Below are positions 8,701 through 13,675 of a stretch of DNA of 14,181 bases, one piece after another. Within the stretch, counting starts at the first letter, position 1. Each line of letters opens with the position of its first letter. The DNA comes from Ruminococcus sp. CAG:403. GTDB lineage: Bacteria; Bacillota; Clostridia; Oscillospirales; Ruminococcaceae. The translations under genes were made by a program, and so were the position numbers. The notes beneath the pieces were generated by a model. That model had not been told where the DNA came from. It saw only the letters and a program-made list of their open reading frames with translations, and did no database searches. Location: positions 10,362 to 24,542 of the forward strand of contig FR899087.1 of the NCBI GenBank assembly GCA_000437255.1. The letters run 5' to 3'.

Positions 8701-9255
8701 TGAACCGGTCGCACCAGACACCGCTGCCACCTTTGACATGGCGGAATCGAAATCCGCACCAGTTTTCACGGCAATGGTTCCCAGAGCTGTGACACCAGCG
8801 GTGACCGGCAGCAGCTTTTGTCCCACACCGGAAATTTTGTCCCCGGCCGACTGCAGCGTTTCTCCCAGAATGCCCATCTTTTCCAAGGCGGTGTGAGAAT
8901 TGTTTGCTTCTGTGGTCAGGCGTTTCAGTTCGTTTTCGGTTTCGATGATTTCACGCTGTAGTGCATCATACTGCTGCTGGGAAATTTCGCCGTTTGCAAG
9001 AGCGGTGTTTGCCTGTTCTGCAGCGGTTTTCAGTACTTCCAGCTTTTCTTTGGTAGCTGTCACCGCATCGGCGAGGAGCTTATGCTTCTGCGAGAGCAGT
9101 TCCGTGTTGGAAGGATCGAGTTTCAGCAGTTTCTGGACATCTTTCAGCTGTGTCTGCGTACCCTTGATGTCCTTGTTGACACCTTCCAGTGCTTTTGACA
9201 GCTTGGTGGTATCGCCGCCGATTTCTACGGTGATGCCTTTGATGCGGTTTGCCAT
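5746..9255 (-). CDS. Tail tape measure protein (TP901 family)
   Basis: 1169 residues; it sets tail length and is the scaffold for tube polymerisation. I placed the start at ATG 9253-9255 (MANRIKGITVEIGGDT), which has GAGGTG upstream; the frame runs 15 codons further, but into the promoter of the toxin-antitoxin cassette. Domains in order: a coiled-coil N-terminus (about 15-135); the TP901-type core (about 165-470, with GADFDSAMSKVAAVSG and LGYSAEDSAIAIGLMANAGI); hydrophobic, probably membrane-active segments (about 492-512 and 533-566); a run of 11-residue repeats (666-1017); and a conserved C-terminal block (FLHFSVPDKGPLTDYESWMP, about 1055-1080). At roughly 1.5 angstrom per residue, a general estimate for tape measure proteins, the tail would be near 175 nm. 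Unusually, plus-strand cassettes flank the gene on both sides. Confidence 0.93.
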   Translation of the reverse strand: MANRIKGITVEIGGDTTKLSKALEGVNKDIKGTQTQLKDVQKLLKLDPSNTELLSQKHKLLADAVTATKEKLEVLKTAAEQANTALANGEISQQQYDALQREIIETENELKRLTTEANNSHTALEKMGILGETLQSAGDKISGVGQKLLPVTAGVTALGTIAVKTGADFDSAMSKVAAVSGATGSEMDALREKAREMGSKTKFSASEAAEAMNYMAMAGWKTNDMLSGIEGIMNLAAASGEDLASTSDIVTDALTAFGLSASDSGHFADILAAASSNANTNVSMMGETFKYAAPVLGSLGYSAEDSAIAIGLMANAGIKSSQAGTALRSAITNLAKPTDTVASAMEQYGISLTDSSGKMYSLRELMEQLRQKLGGLSEAEQAQAAASLFGKEAMSGMLAIINGSPADFEKLSNAIDTCSDTVDGYNGTTEKMAAVMQDNLAGQVTILKSQLEELAISFSDILMPTIRSIVSRIQELVDKLNQLDPQTKETIAKIALVAAALGPMLVVLGKTISSVGTVFSAVSKLPALFSAVQSGIGAITGALGVSLGPLLAIIAAVAALVAAFVHLWKTNDEFKSNIIAIWEQIKSTFTGLTQGITDRLNALGFDFESFTDVLKAAWDGLCNLLAPIFEGVFQNISNIFSGFADILLNSLDVLIGLFTGDWEQCWDGIKGIFTSIWNFVVNSFRNIMNTLKGIADVVLGWFGTSWNEVWTSIKTFFVDTWNSIASFFTGIVTGIRDFFVNTWTSISNTFTTIVTAIQTVATTVFTAIRDFFTAIWTGIYNFFSTIFNAIYNVVSTVFQAIYNVITTVWNAIYTTLEPLITAFGYLFQTIFEAIQIIVGRVMDWISEKISAIWNAIVAFLTPILEGIRTTFETIWNAISNTISTVLTAIQDVVTTVWNAVSGFISSVLSAIWNVVSSIWNSISGTISSVMNAIFSVVSSIWNQISSAVSNVLNAIQSVVSSVWNSIKSIISNVMQSISSTVSSIWDNIRSAVSDKISGIKSTIQNGFDAAVGYIKGLASDAWNWGRDIIQGIIDGIQSAIGWLADCVTNVADTIRDFLHFSVPDKGPLTDYESWMPDFMKGLADGIDKSKKYVEKAVGSVAEAMQLTMDSDLNYSLHGISGAMLPDSSGGTVNNYYNTDNRKTVNQTNQSPKALSRLEIYRLTRNALNV
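6205..7260 (-). repeat. 32 gapless eleven-residue (33-base) repeats in the tape measure gene
   Basis: Residues 666-1017 of the tape measure protein can be cut into 32 units of 11 residues without a gap. Position 1 is hydrophobic in all 32 units (Trp in 14 of them), position 4 is Ile, Val, Leu or Phe in 31, and position 11 is mostly Ile or Val. Typical units are WNAISNTISTV and LTAIQDVVTTV. From unit 18 to 30 (about 6271-6699) Trp units alternate with Leu or Met units, so the real period there is 22 residues or 66 bases, which points to expansion by duplication of a pair. Eleven-residue periodicity fits a long helix or coiled coil. I counted the units by eye on the translation. Confidence 0.9.
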
Positions 9256-9282
9256 AAATTTCACCTCAGTTCTAAAATAATT

Positions 9283-9300
9283 GCTTGCAAACGCTTGCAA
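9283..9300 (+). promoter_or_regulatory. Tandem TTGCAA repeats, candidate antitoxin operator
   Basis: Two identical 8-base repeats, GCTTGCAA, lie at 9283-9290 and 9293-9300, 10 bases apart, so they face the same side of the helix. Each contains the palindrome TTGCAA. The second TTGCAA (9295-9300) is also the best -35 element of the cassette promoter. RelB/DinJ antitoxins have a ribbon-helix-helix DNA-binding end and repress their own promoter through such repeated half-sites, so binding here would block RNA polymerase. The pattern is seen in the sequence; the operator role is inferred. Confidence 0.5.
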
Positions 9301-9323
9301 TTGTCAGCAGTGTGTGGTATAAT
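9295..9323 (+). promoter_or_regulatory. Promoter of the toxin-antitoxin cassette (extended -10)
   Basis: TTGCAA at 9295-9300 (4 of 6 bases of TTGACA) and TATAAT at 9318-9323 are separated by 17 bases, and TGG before the -10 gives an extended -10. Transcription would start near 9330, about 18 bases before the antitoxin start. The core GTGTGGTATAATAAA at 9312-9326 is identical to that of the lipoprotein promoter. Confidence 0.75.
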
Positions 9324-9347
9324 AAAAGAAAAAAGGAGTGTGGTCTT

Positions 9348-9653
9348 ATGGCAAATACAACCGCTGTCTATGCTCGTATTGATACGGGATTGAAAGAACA
9401 CGCAGAAGCGATTCTTTCTCAACTGGGAATTTCTCCTTCCAGTGCAATTCAAATGCTGTATAGCCAAATCGTTTTAGAAAATGGGATGCCTTTTGCATCC
9501 AGAATCCCTGCTTTTGCTCCAACTGCAATCGGCGGAATGTCGCAGGCAGAAATGGACGCAGAATTGATGAAGGGATTGGAATCCTTAAAAAGCAGCAGAG
9601 CTTATTCGGCAGATGAAGTGGATGCAGAATTACACGAGGAATTTGGCATATGA
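9348..9653 (+). CDS. Type II antitoxin, RelB/DinJ family
   Basis: 101 residues. It should neutralise the toxin encoded next to it and repress the shared promoter. The N-terminal part (ANTTAVYARIDTGLKEHAE) is the beta strand and first helix of a ribbon-helix-helix DNA-binding fold, followed by LGISPSSAIQMLYSQIVLENGMPF, the RelB/DinJ signature with the usual GMPF turn. The C-terminal half is acidic (SQAEMDAELMKGLESL, DEVDAELHEEFG) and would wrap around the basic toxin. I chose ATG 9348-9350, preceded by AAAGGAG at 9 bases; an upstream in-frame extension to 9285 would begin within the candidate operator and promoter. The stop TGA overlaps the toxin ATG (ATGA), so the two are translationally coupled. 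It lies on the opposite strand to the late genes. Confidence 0.88.
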   Translation: MANTTAVYARIDTGLKEHAEAILSQLGISPSSAIQMLYSQIVLENGMPFASRIPAFAPTAIGGMSQAEMDAELMKGLESLKSSRAYSADEVDAELHEEFGI

Positions 9654-9979
9654 AATATCGTGTCATGTATACCCCTCTTGCGAAAGAAGATCTAAAAGCA
9701 ATTTATCGGTATCTTGCAAGGAACCGGAAAGAACCGCAAATTGCTGCAAAACTTGTCAACCGAATCCGAGAAAGCATTCGTTCTCTGAATGAAATGCCTG
9801 AACGATATGTTCGTGTAGAATGGGAGCCATGGAAAAGCAGAAATGTTCGCCATTATGCAGTAGGTAATTATGAGGTCTTTTATGAAGTCAATTCACAGGA
9901 TGCTGCTGTTATGATCTATCGAATTTTTTATGGCGGAAGAAATATCGAAGCCATCATTGCATCAGAGGAGAATGCTTAA
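9650..9979 (+). CDS. Type II toxin, RelE/ParE superfamily
   Basis: 109 residues, basic, with the RelE/ParE layout: a first strand (MKYRVMYTPLAKEDL), two helices (YRYLARN...AAKLVNRIRESIRSL), then LNEMPERY, a beta sheet (NVRHYAVGNYEVFYEV) and the closing strand IYRIFYGGRNIE that carries the conserved Arg, with RN following. Members either cut mRNA on the ribosome (RelE type) or poison gyrase (ParE type). From the sequence alone I cannot tell which. The start overlaps the antitoxin stop by ATGA. The stop (9977-9979) overlaps the stop of the T reading frame (9976-9978) on the other strand, so the two units converge with no intergenic space and no visible terminator. It appears intact, and it is likely controlled from the antitoxin promoter. 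Confidence 0.88.
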   Translation: MKYRVMYTPLAKEDLKAIYRYLARNRKEPQIAAKLVNRIRESIRSLNEMPERYVRVEWEPWKSRNVRHYAVGNYEVFYEVNSQDAAVMIYRIFYGGRNIEAIIASEENA

Positions 9980-10140
9980 AACGCATCAAAATCCTTCTGA
10001 TCCGCCAGCACATTATAATGACACTCATCATTCTCCCGTTCGGTGAACATATCATTCACCAGACCAATGGTCAAAAAATCCAAATCGCCCATTGACAAAC
10101 CAAGCTGAACGCACCGCAACAAAAACAGCGGTGTGGTCAT
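9976..10140 (-). CDS. Tail assembly chaperone T extension (made as G-T fusion by -1 frameshift)
   Basis: A 54-residue open frame (MTTPLFLLRCVQLGLSMGDL...KDFDAF) that starts in the stop region of G (ATGA overlap) and lies in the -1 frame relative to G. Small frames like this follow G in many Firmicutes phages. Read without a break from the slippery site at 10161-10167, the -1 frame continues from His-Arg-Pro-Ile-Asp-Arg-Pro into this frame, which gives a fusion of about 179 residues (118 from G, 61 from the -1 frame). In lambda-like phages the G-T fusion brings tail tube protein to the tape measure protein. It could also be translated alone from its ATG. Its stop overlaps the stop of the toxin on the plus strand. 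Confidence 0.8.
   Translation of the reverse strand: MTTPLFLLRCVQLGLSMGDLDFLTIGLVNDMFTERENDECHYNVLADQKDFDAF
10112..10133 (-). other. GC-rich stem-loop downstream of the frameshift site
   Basis: On the minus strand CACCGC and GCGGTG form a perfect 6-base-pair stem with a loop of 10 bases, inside the T frame and 27 bases beyond the slippery heptamer. It could slow the ribosome and help the frameshift, although the distance is longer than usual. It has no T-tract on either side, so it is not a terminator. Confidence 0.35.
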
Positions 10141-10514
10141 CGGTCGGTCAATCGGGCGATGTTTTTTTTAGACTTGACCTGTGTTTCTATGTTCAAACCC
10201 CAGAGGTCGATCAGCTGCGGCAAGATCTCATAGATGCTGAACGTGTTAAACTGCTCCAGCCACTCGTCCGGTGATGCCGGAATGGCTGCATCGGCGTGTT
10301 TTGCCATGATGTAGGCGATGTTCTCAAATACCTCAAGGCTTTCAATGTCCAGTGCGGAGGATTCCTCTGTATTTTCTCCCACAGACTTTTGCAGTGCTGC
10401 AAAATCCTGATAAATATCTCTGCGAAATTTCAGACGATACAGTCTGGGGACTGCCGCACTTGCCTTAAACGGCACATCAATACCATCAATGGTGATGTTC
10501 TTCTGAATTGCCAT
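10137..10514 (-). CDS. Tail assembly chaperone G
   Basis: 125 residues (MAIQKNITIDGIDVPFKASA...). Proteins of this type coat the tape measure protein during tail assembly and are not found in the virion. The start fits the family: a beta strand IDGIDVPFKASAAVPRLYR, RLKFRRDIYQDFA, and then helices to DEWLEQFNTFSIYEILPQLIDLWGLN. The ATG follows a strong AAGGAGGTG and lies 12 bases after the major tail protein stop. The last codons hold the slippery site, so G and a longer G-T protein should both be made, with G in excess. In most relatives the tape measure gene comes next; here the toxin-antitoxin cassette intervenes. Confidence 0.85.
   Translation of the reverse strand: MAIQKNITIDGIDVPFKASAAVPRLYRLKFRRDIYQDFAALQKSVGENTEESSALDIESLEVFENIAYIMAKHADAAIPASPDEWLEQFNTFSIYEILPQLIDLWGLNIETQVKSKKNIARLTDR
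10161..10167 (-). promoter_or_regulatory. Programmed -1 frameshift site A AAA AAC
   Basis: Near its 3' end G carries eight A bases followed by C, read in frame as TCT AAA AAA AAC. This contains the canonical slippery heptamer A AAA AAC in the correct phase. A -1 slip here avoids the G stop at 10137-10139 and opens directly into the T frame with no stop in between. Position just before the end of G, and before the tape measure gene in the late order, matches G/GT frameshift sites of many siphophages. Confidence 0.8.
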
Positions 10515-10526
10515 ACTGCCACCTCC

Positions 10527-11144
10527 TTACGCTTTCACAGATGCTGCGAATGCTTTACCACTCTGTACAGCGGCAGCCAGATTGGGCATATATACCGCCT
10601 TGTACCAATTCTCATAGACCTCGGCATCCGTTTTCTCACAGGTTTTAGTTTTTACCAAACCACTGTTCAACGCCGTTGCGGTCAAAGACAGCGTTTCTGT
10701 TTTAACTTCCTTTTCGTCCTCAATGGTGCTGGATTCTGTTGCCGGACGAGAGGCAGAGCAGCAGAACAGACAGTGCCGAATTTTATTCTTATCGCCGCTG
10801 AATTCAAACAACAGGGCAAACTGCGATACTTCTGCGGTATTGGTTTCCGTGAGAACGCCCTTTTCATCCAGTTTCTCACCGAGAATGTCTGTCGCAAACT
10901 CAAGCGGAACCAATGCGATTTCAAGATCGCCGGTGTAACCAGAGTTATTGTTGATCACATAGTACACACCATCATCAGCGTAAAAATTGGATGCTTCACC
11001 TTCTGCATCGATAGACAGCGACACTGCACCGGGAATGCGAACCGGTTTTGCAAAAGTCGGCACACCTTCTTCATCATAAGAGGTGATTTTTGCATAGTGA
11101 ACTTTGTTCAGACCGAACTTTACCTTGTTTTTCTCCATTGCCAT
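10527..11144 (-). CDS. Major tail tube protein (phi13 type)
   Basis: 205 residues. It forms the stacked hexameric rings of the tail tube. The sequence fits the phi13 major tail protein family: a start KVKFGLNKVHYAKIT, the GAVSLSIDAEGEASNFYADD segment (strongly conserved in type), the NNSGYTGDLEIALVPLEFA loop, a middle strand FALLFEFSGDKNKIRHCLF, and KTETLSLTATAL near the end of the domain. I chose ATG 11142-11144, with GGAGG about 10 bases upstream; a TTG at 11151-11153 lies too close to that site. The gene starts 5 bases after the stop of the putative terminator gene. It fits between that gene and the chaperone G. Tail tube function is from family and gene order. Confidence 0.88.
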   Translation of the reverse strand: MAMEKNKVKFGLNKVHYAKITSYDEEGVPTFAKPVRIPGAVSLSIDAEGEASNFYADDGVYYVINNNSGYTGDLEIALVPLEFATDILGEKLDEKGVLTETNTAEVSQFALLFEFSGDKNKIRHCLFCCSASRPATESSTIEDEKEVKTETLSLTATALNSGLVKTKTCEKTDAEVYENWYKAVYMPNLAAAVQSGKAFAASVKA

Positions 11145-11149
11145 ATAGA

Positions 11150-11467
11150 TCAAACCTCCATCTCATAGAGTACTTCATACAATTCTTCCGAATCAATGAA
11201 TGTTTCTGTTTTTGTATAATAAATCTCGTGCTGGGAAAGCACTGACTCCACCTGTTCTTCCAATTCCGGTTGCTTTTTGTCTGTGTACAATTCAATGTCC
11301 AGTTGCTTGCAACTAAAATATGCCAAATTATCCGCTGAAAATGTATTTTCTCCGGGAGATAAAAACAGCAAAAAAGGCGGTGCAGGGCTTTCGCCCTCGG
11401 CAAAATGATGGTAGGCGAAAGGCAGTCCCATTTCCTCCATCATTTCTGCGATTTTTTCGTAGGTCAT
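11150..11467 (-). CDS. Probable tail terminator / minor tail protein
   Basis: 105 residues (MTYEKIAEMMEEMGLPFAYHHFAEGESPAPPFLLFLSPG). I do not recognise a specific named family with certainty. The size, the alpha-beta pattern and the position between the gp10-like protein and the major tail protein match the tail terminator or tail completion proteins that cap the tube before head joining. The GLPFAYHHF segment followed by PPFLLF and later QLDIELYT...LEEQVESVL are typical of small proteins at this place in Clostridia prophages. The ATG overlaps the gp10-like stop as ATGA, with GAGGAGG 7 bases upstream. Confidence 0.65.
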   Translation of the reverse strand: MTYEKIAEMMEEMGLPFAYHHFAEGESPAPPFLLFLSPGENTFSADNLAYFSCKQLDIELYTDKKQPELEEQVESVLSQHEIYYTKTETFIDSEELYEVLYEMEV

Positions 11468-11832
11468 GACAACGCCTCCTCAATTAAATGCTCCAGCAAC
11501 TGCACACCGTTTTCTTCCGCAGGAGCAATGTGCGGCTTGCCGGATACCCGACCACCGCCACGCTTGGCATGGCCTTTCTCCAATAAATGTGCCAGTTGGT
11601 AACGATTCTTACTGTGGACAGTCATCTCCAAAGAGTGACTGTTTTCACCAGTCTTTTTCGTTGCCCAGCTTTTTGCATATTTTCCGGTGTCCTTCGGAGC
11701 ATTGGCGGAGATCTCGTTTTTCACTTGCGTGGCGGTTTTCCGGACAGCCTTTTTCATGGCAGTATCCGCAAGGTCTGCATATTCCTGCAAGCCCTGCATA
11801 ATTTCCTCTGCAAGATTGTCAATACTGGTCAT
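11464..11832 (-). CDS. HK97 gp10-like head-tail protein
   Basis: 122 residues of the HK97 gp10 family, small proteins at the head-tail interface needed for joining. Typical features are the helical N-terminus (NLAEEIMQGLQEYADLAD), KAVRKTATQVKNEISANAPKDTGKYAKSW with the conserved AP.DTG motif, then AHLLEKGHAKRGGGRV and KPHIAPA. The start ATG 11830-11832 overlaps the end of the head closure gene by 14 bases, with AGGCAGGA in front, and the stop overlaps the next start as ATGA. The exact structural role in this phage is not shown by the sequence. Confidence 0.85.
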   Translation of the reverse strand: MTSIDNLAEEIMQGLQEYADLADTAMKKAVRKTATQVKNEISANAPKDTGKYAKSWATKKTGENSHSLEMTVHSKNRYQLAHLLEKGHAKRGGGRVSGKPHIAPAEENGVQLLEHLIEEALS

Positions 11833-12166
11833 TTTGTCCTGCCTTTCTGACTTCTGCAGTAATTTTCAGATAATCCTTGTGCAGATAATCCGGTGTAATA
11901 CCGGTGATGTCATAAATGTTTCCCTGAAACAAGATTCGATTGCCTGTTACAGACGGCATCCAGTGCTGACTTTGCCGAATGAGGAATTCCAGTGTTTGTG
12001 TTTCTTTGGTCACACCAGCGTCCGTATGCTCCGCAGAAGCTTTCAAAGTCACTTTTGCCCAGCAGGAAAAAGCTTCGTCCCACATGGCGGTGTGATTGCC
12101 GATTTCATCGGTAACAACACGATTTTCCAGAAAGGCGATTCTCTGATTCAGTGTTCCAATTTCCAT
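11819..12166 (-). CDS. Head closure protein (phage head-tail adaptor)
   Basis: 115 residues of the head-tail joining family related to SPP1 gp16, which closes the connector channel. Visible features are the start EIGTLNQRIAFLENRVVTDEIG, the WDEAFSCWAKV segment, TLEFLIRQS, and the closing NRILFQGNIYDITGI...LKITAE block. I placed the start at ATG 12164-12166, where TGATG couples it to the connector gene stop; a TTG one codon earlier is possible but less likely. A weak GAGG lies upstream. It follows the gp6-like connector and precedes the gp10-like protein, which is the standard order. Confidence 0.85.
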   Translation of the reverse strand: MEIGTLNQRIAFLENRVVTDEIGNHTAMWDEAFSCWAKVTLKASAEHTDAGVTKETQTLEFLIRQSQHWMPSVTGNRILFQGNIYDITGITPDYLHKDYLKITAEVRKAGQNDQY

Positions 12167-12438
12167 CAAATCACATCCTCTCGCTGTGCAAACAGCATGG
12201 CACGAAGCGTTAATGTCAGCTTGGAAAAGTCTGCAGTATTGCGGTTTTCATAGAGATAAGAAACCGTGTAGAGCATTGCTGTTCGTACCACATCTTCGTT
12301 TTCTGAAAAGCGTTCCTCGTCCATTCTTCCCACATCCATTACCAGCTGTTTTGCAGTTGAAATAAGGGAGAGAAGCAATGTATCATCATCTTCAAAATCA
12401 ATCCGCAGATACTGCTTGACTTCCTGTAAAGTTACCAC
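12166..12438 (-). CDS. Head-tail connector (HK97 gp6-like)
   Basis: About 90 residues from a GTG start (MVTLQEVKQYLRIDFEDDD). The HK97 gp6-like family forms a ring below the portal. The VKQYLRIDFEDDDTLLLSLISTAKQLV block and the following helices (VVRTAMLYTVSYLYENR) are typical. The frame is also open from a TTG at 12445-12447, but this would put the AAAGGGG site directly against the start. With GTG 12436-12438 that site is 9 bases away, and the protein begins where relatives do. The stop TGA overlaps the next ATG by one base. A 22-base gap separates it from the capsid gene. Confidence 0.82.
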   Translation of the reverse strand: MVTLQEVKQYLRIDFEDDDTLLLSLISTAKQLVMDVGRMDEERFSENEDVVRTAMLYTVSYLYENRNTADFSKLTLTLRAMLFAQREDVI

Positions 12439-12460
12439 CCACTCCAACCCCTTTCTCTGA

Positions 12461-13654
12461 TTACGCTTTCATGCCAAGCGTCTTTACGGCTTCGGTCAGA
12501 ATCAGTCTGCCATCGACACGCTGAGAGGCGAGGAATCCAACCTGACCATTCATTGCAAATACCTCATTCAGTCGCTTAAAGGAGCGTCCCTGACGGTCGC
12601 CGATCCAATAATAGCTGAAATCGCCGAAAGCAAGACACTTTGCACCTGCCTTGATTTCCGGCACATAGCTGGAAGTGTAGTATGGACGATTGAGAATGGT
12701 ATCCGGAACGCCAGCTTGTACAGACGGATTCCAGATGTAATTGCCAGTGCTGTCCTTCAGCTTACGAAGTGCCTTTACTGTGGAATCATTCAGTACCCAT
12801 GCAGCTTTCTTCCGATACGGGCTTCTCAGAGAATAGAACAGTTCCAGAACATCATCGAAAGTGATATTTGCAGTGCTGGTTGTTGCCCCGCTTTCTGCAC
12901 CGCCCGTTGCAGCGAAGATACCGGTCGGCTTGCCCTTGCCGTCACCAATGAAGAAAGCCTCTTCTTCCTTTGCACCGATTCTTCTTGCAAATTCCTTTGC
13001 AATGTAAGACGGCAGGTCAAAAGCAGCATCATTCAGCAGTTCCTCAGAGATCTTAATTGCCGTACCGACCTTGTACGCACCAAGGGAAGCCTGTCCAAAG
13101 GTATCGTCAGACAGCTTATATGCGTCCTCCTCATCCATCCAGGCAGCTTCGCCCTTAGAAGTAACGATGGGAATCTTTCGATCACCGGAGGAAGTTTTGA
13201 TAACGGTTGCCAGCTGCCGGAAAATGTTTTCTTCGGTCAGGGCTTCTACCAGTTTTCGTTCAAATTCATCCGGCACAAGATAGCCGCCCTCAGTATCTGT
13301 ACCAACCTGCAGGTCGTTTCGGACATCGTAAAAATTGCGGTTGCGAATGCTGTTCCAAAAAGCAGTACGATATGCATCAGATGCAATCCCTGTCTTGGTA
13401 TCGCCGTGAATGGAGGCGTTCGGCTTGTTCTGAATCGGCGTAGAAGTGGGCTTGTTCATCTCTGCTTCAATCTGAGCCTGTCGTTCCAGCCGCTGGATTT
13501 CCTTGCCGTATGCCACGATCTGCTGCTCCATGGCATCGTATGTCTTGCTGTCCTCTTCCGAAAGCAGACCGCTTTCATTTCGCTTGGAATCCAAAAAGTC
13601 ACGGGCAGTATCCCATGCCTTGCTTCTTTTTTCTCTCAGTTCCTGAATTGTCAT
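12461..13654 (-). CDS. Major capsid protein, HK97 family
   Basis: 397 residues. It is the shell subunit. The first 110 or so residues are a predicted coiled coil (MTIQELREKRSKAWDTAR...YGKEIQRLERQA) followed by a Pro/Asn-rich stretch; this matches the delta domain that acts as an internal scaffold and is cut off by the prohead protease. The mature shell would start near residues 90-115, before LQVGTDTEGGYLVPDEFERKL, a highly characteristic block. Further family hallmarks are WMDEEDAYKLSDDTFGQ (E-loop region), KISEELLNDAAFDLPSYIA, RRIGAKEEEAFFIGDGKGKP and the C-terminal RVDGRLILTEAVKTL. The ATG follows AGGAGGACTG at 9 bases. Whether subunits are cross-linked cannot be told from what I can see. 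Confidence 0.95.
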   Translation of the reverse strand: MTIQELREKRSKAWDTARDFLDSKRNESGLLSEEDSKTYDAMEQQIVAYGKEIQRLERQAQIEAEMNKPTSTPIQNKPNASIHGDTKTGIASDAYRTAFWNSIRNRNFYDVRNDLQVGTDTEGGYLVPDEFERKLVEALTEENIFRQLATVIKTSSGDRKIPIVTSKGEAAWMDEEDAYKLSDDTFGQASLGAYKVGTAIKISEELLNDAAFDLPSYIAKEFARRIGAKEEEAFFIGDGKGKPTGIFAATGGAESGATTSTANITFDDVLELFYSLRSPYRKKAAWVLNDSTVKALRKLKDSTGNYIWNPSVQAGVPDTILNRPYYTSSYVPEIKAGAKCLAFGDFSYYWIGDRQGRSFKRLNEVFAMNGQVGFLASQRVDGRLILTEAVKTLGMKA

Positions 13655-13675
13655 AGTATCAGTCCTCCTGTATTT

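Noticed and set aside
9256..9300. Fifteen-codon upstream extension of the tape measure protein
   Set aside because: The extension has no ribosome binding site and covers the antitoxin operator; the ATG at 9253-9255 has GAGGTG in front and starts with the conserved MANRIKG.
9971..9985. Small inverted repeat ATGC...GCAT at the toxin end as a terminator
   Set aside because: Only four base pairs with a 7-base loop and no T-tract; too weak.
10112..10133. Stem-loop as a terminator for the toxin-antitoxin transcript
   Set aside because: No T-tract follows on the plus strand and it lies more than 130 bases past the toxin stop, inside the T frame. It is kept only as a possible frameshift aid.
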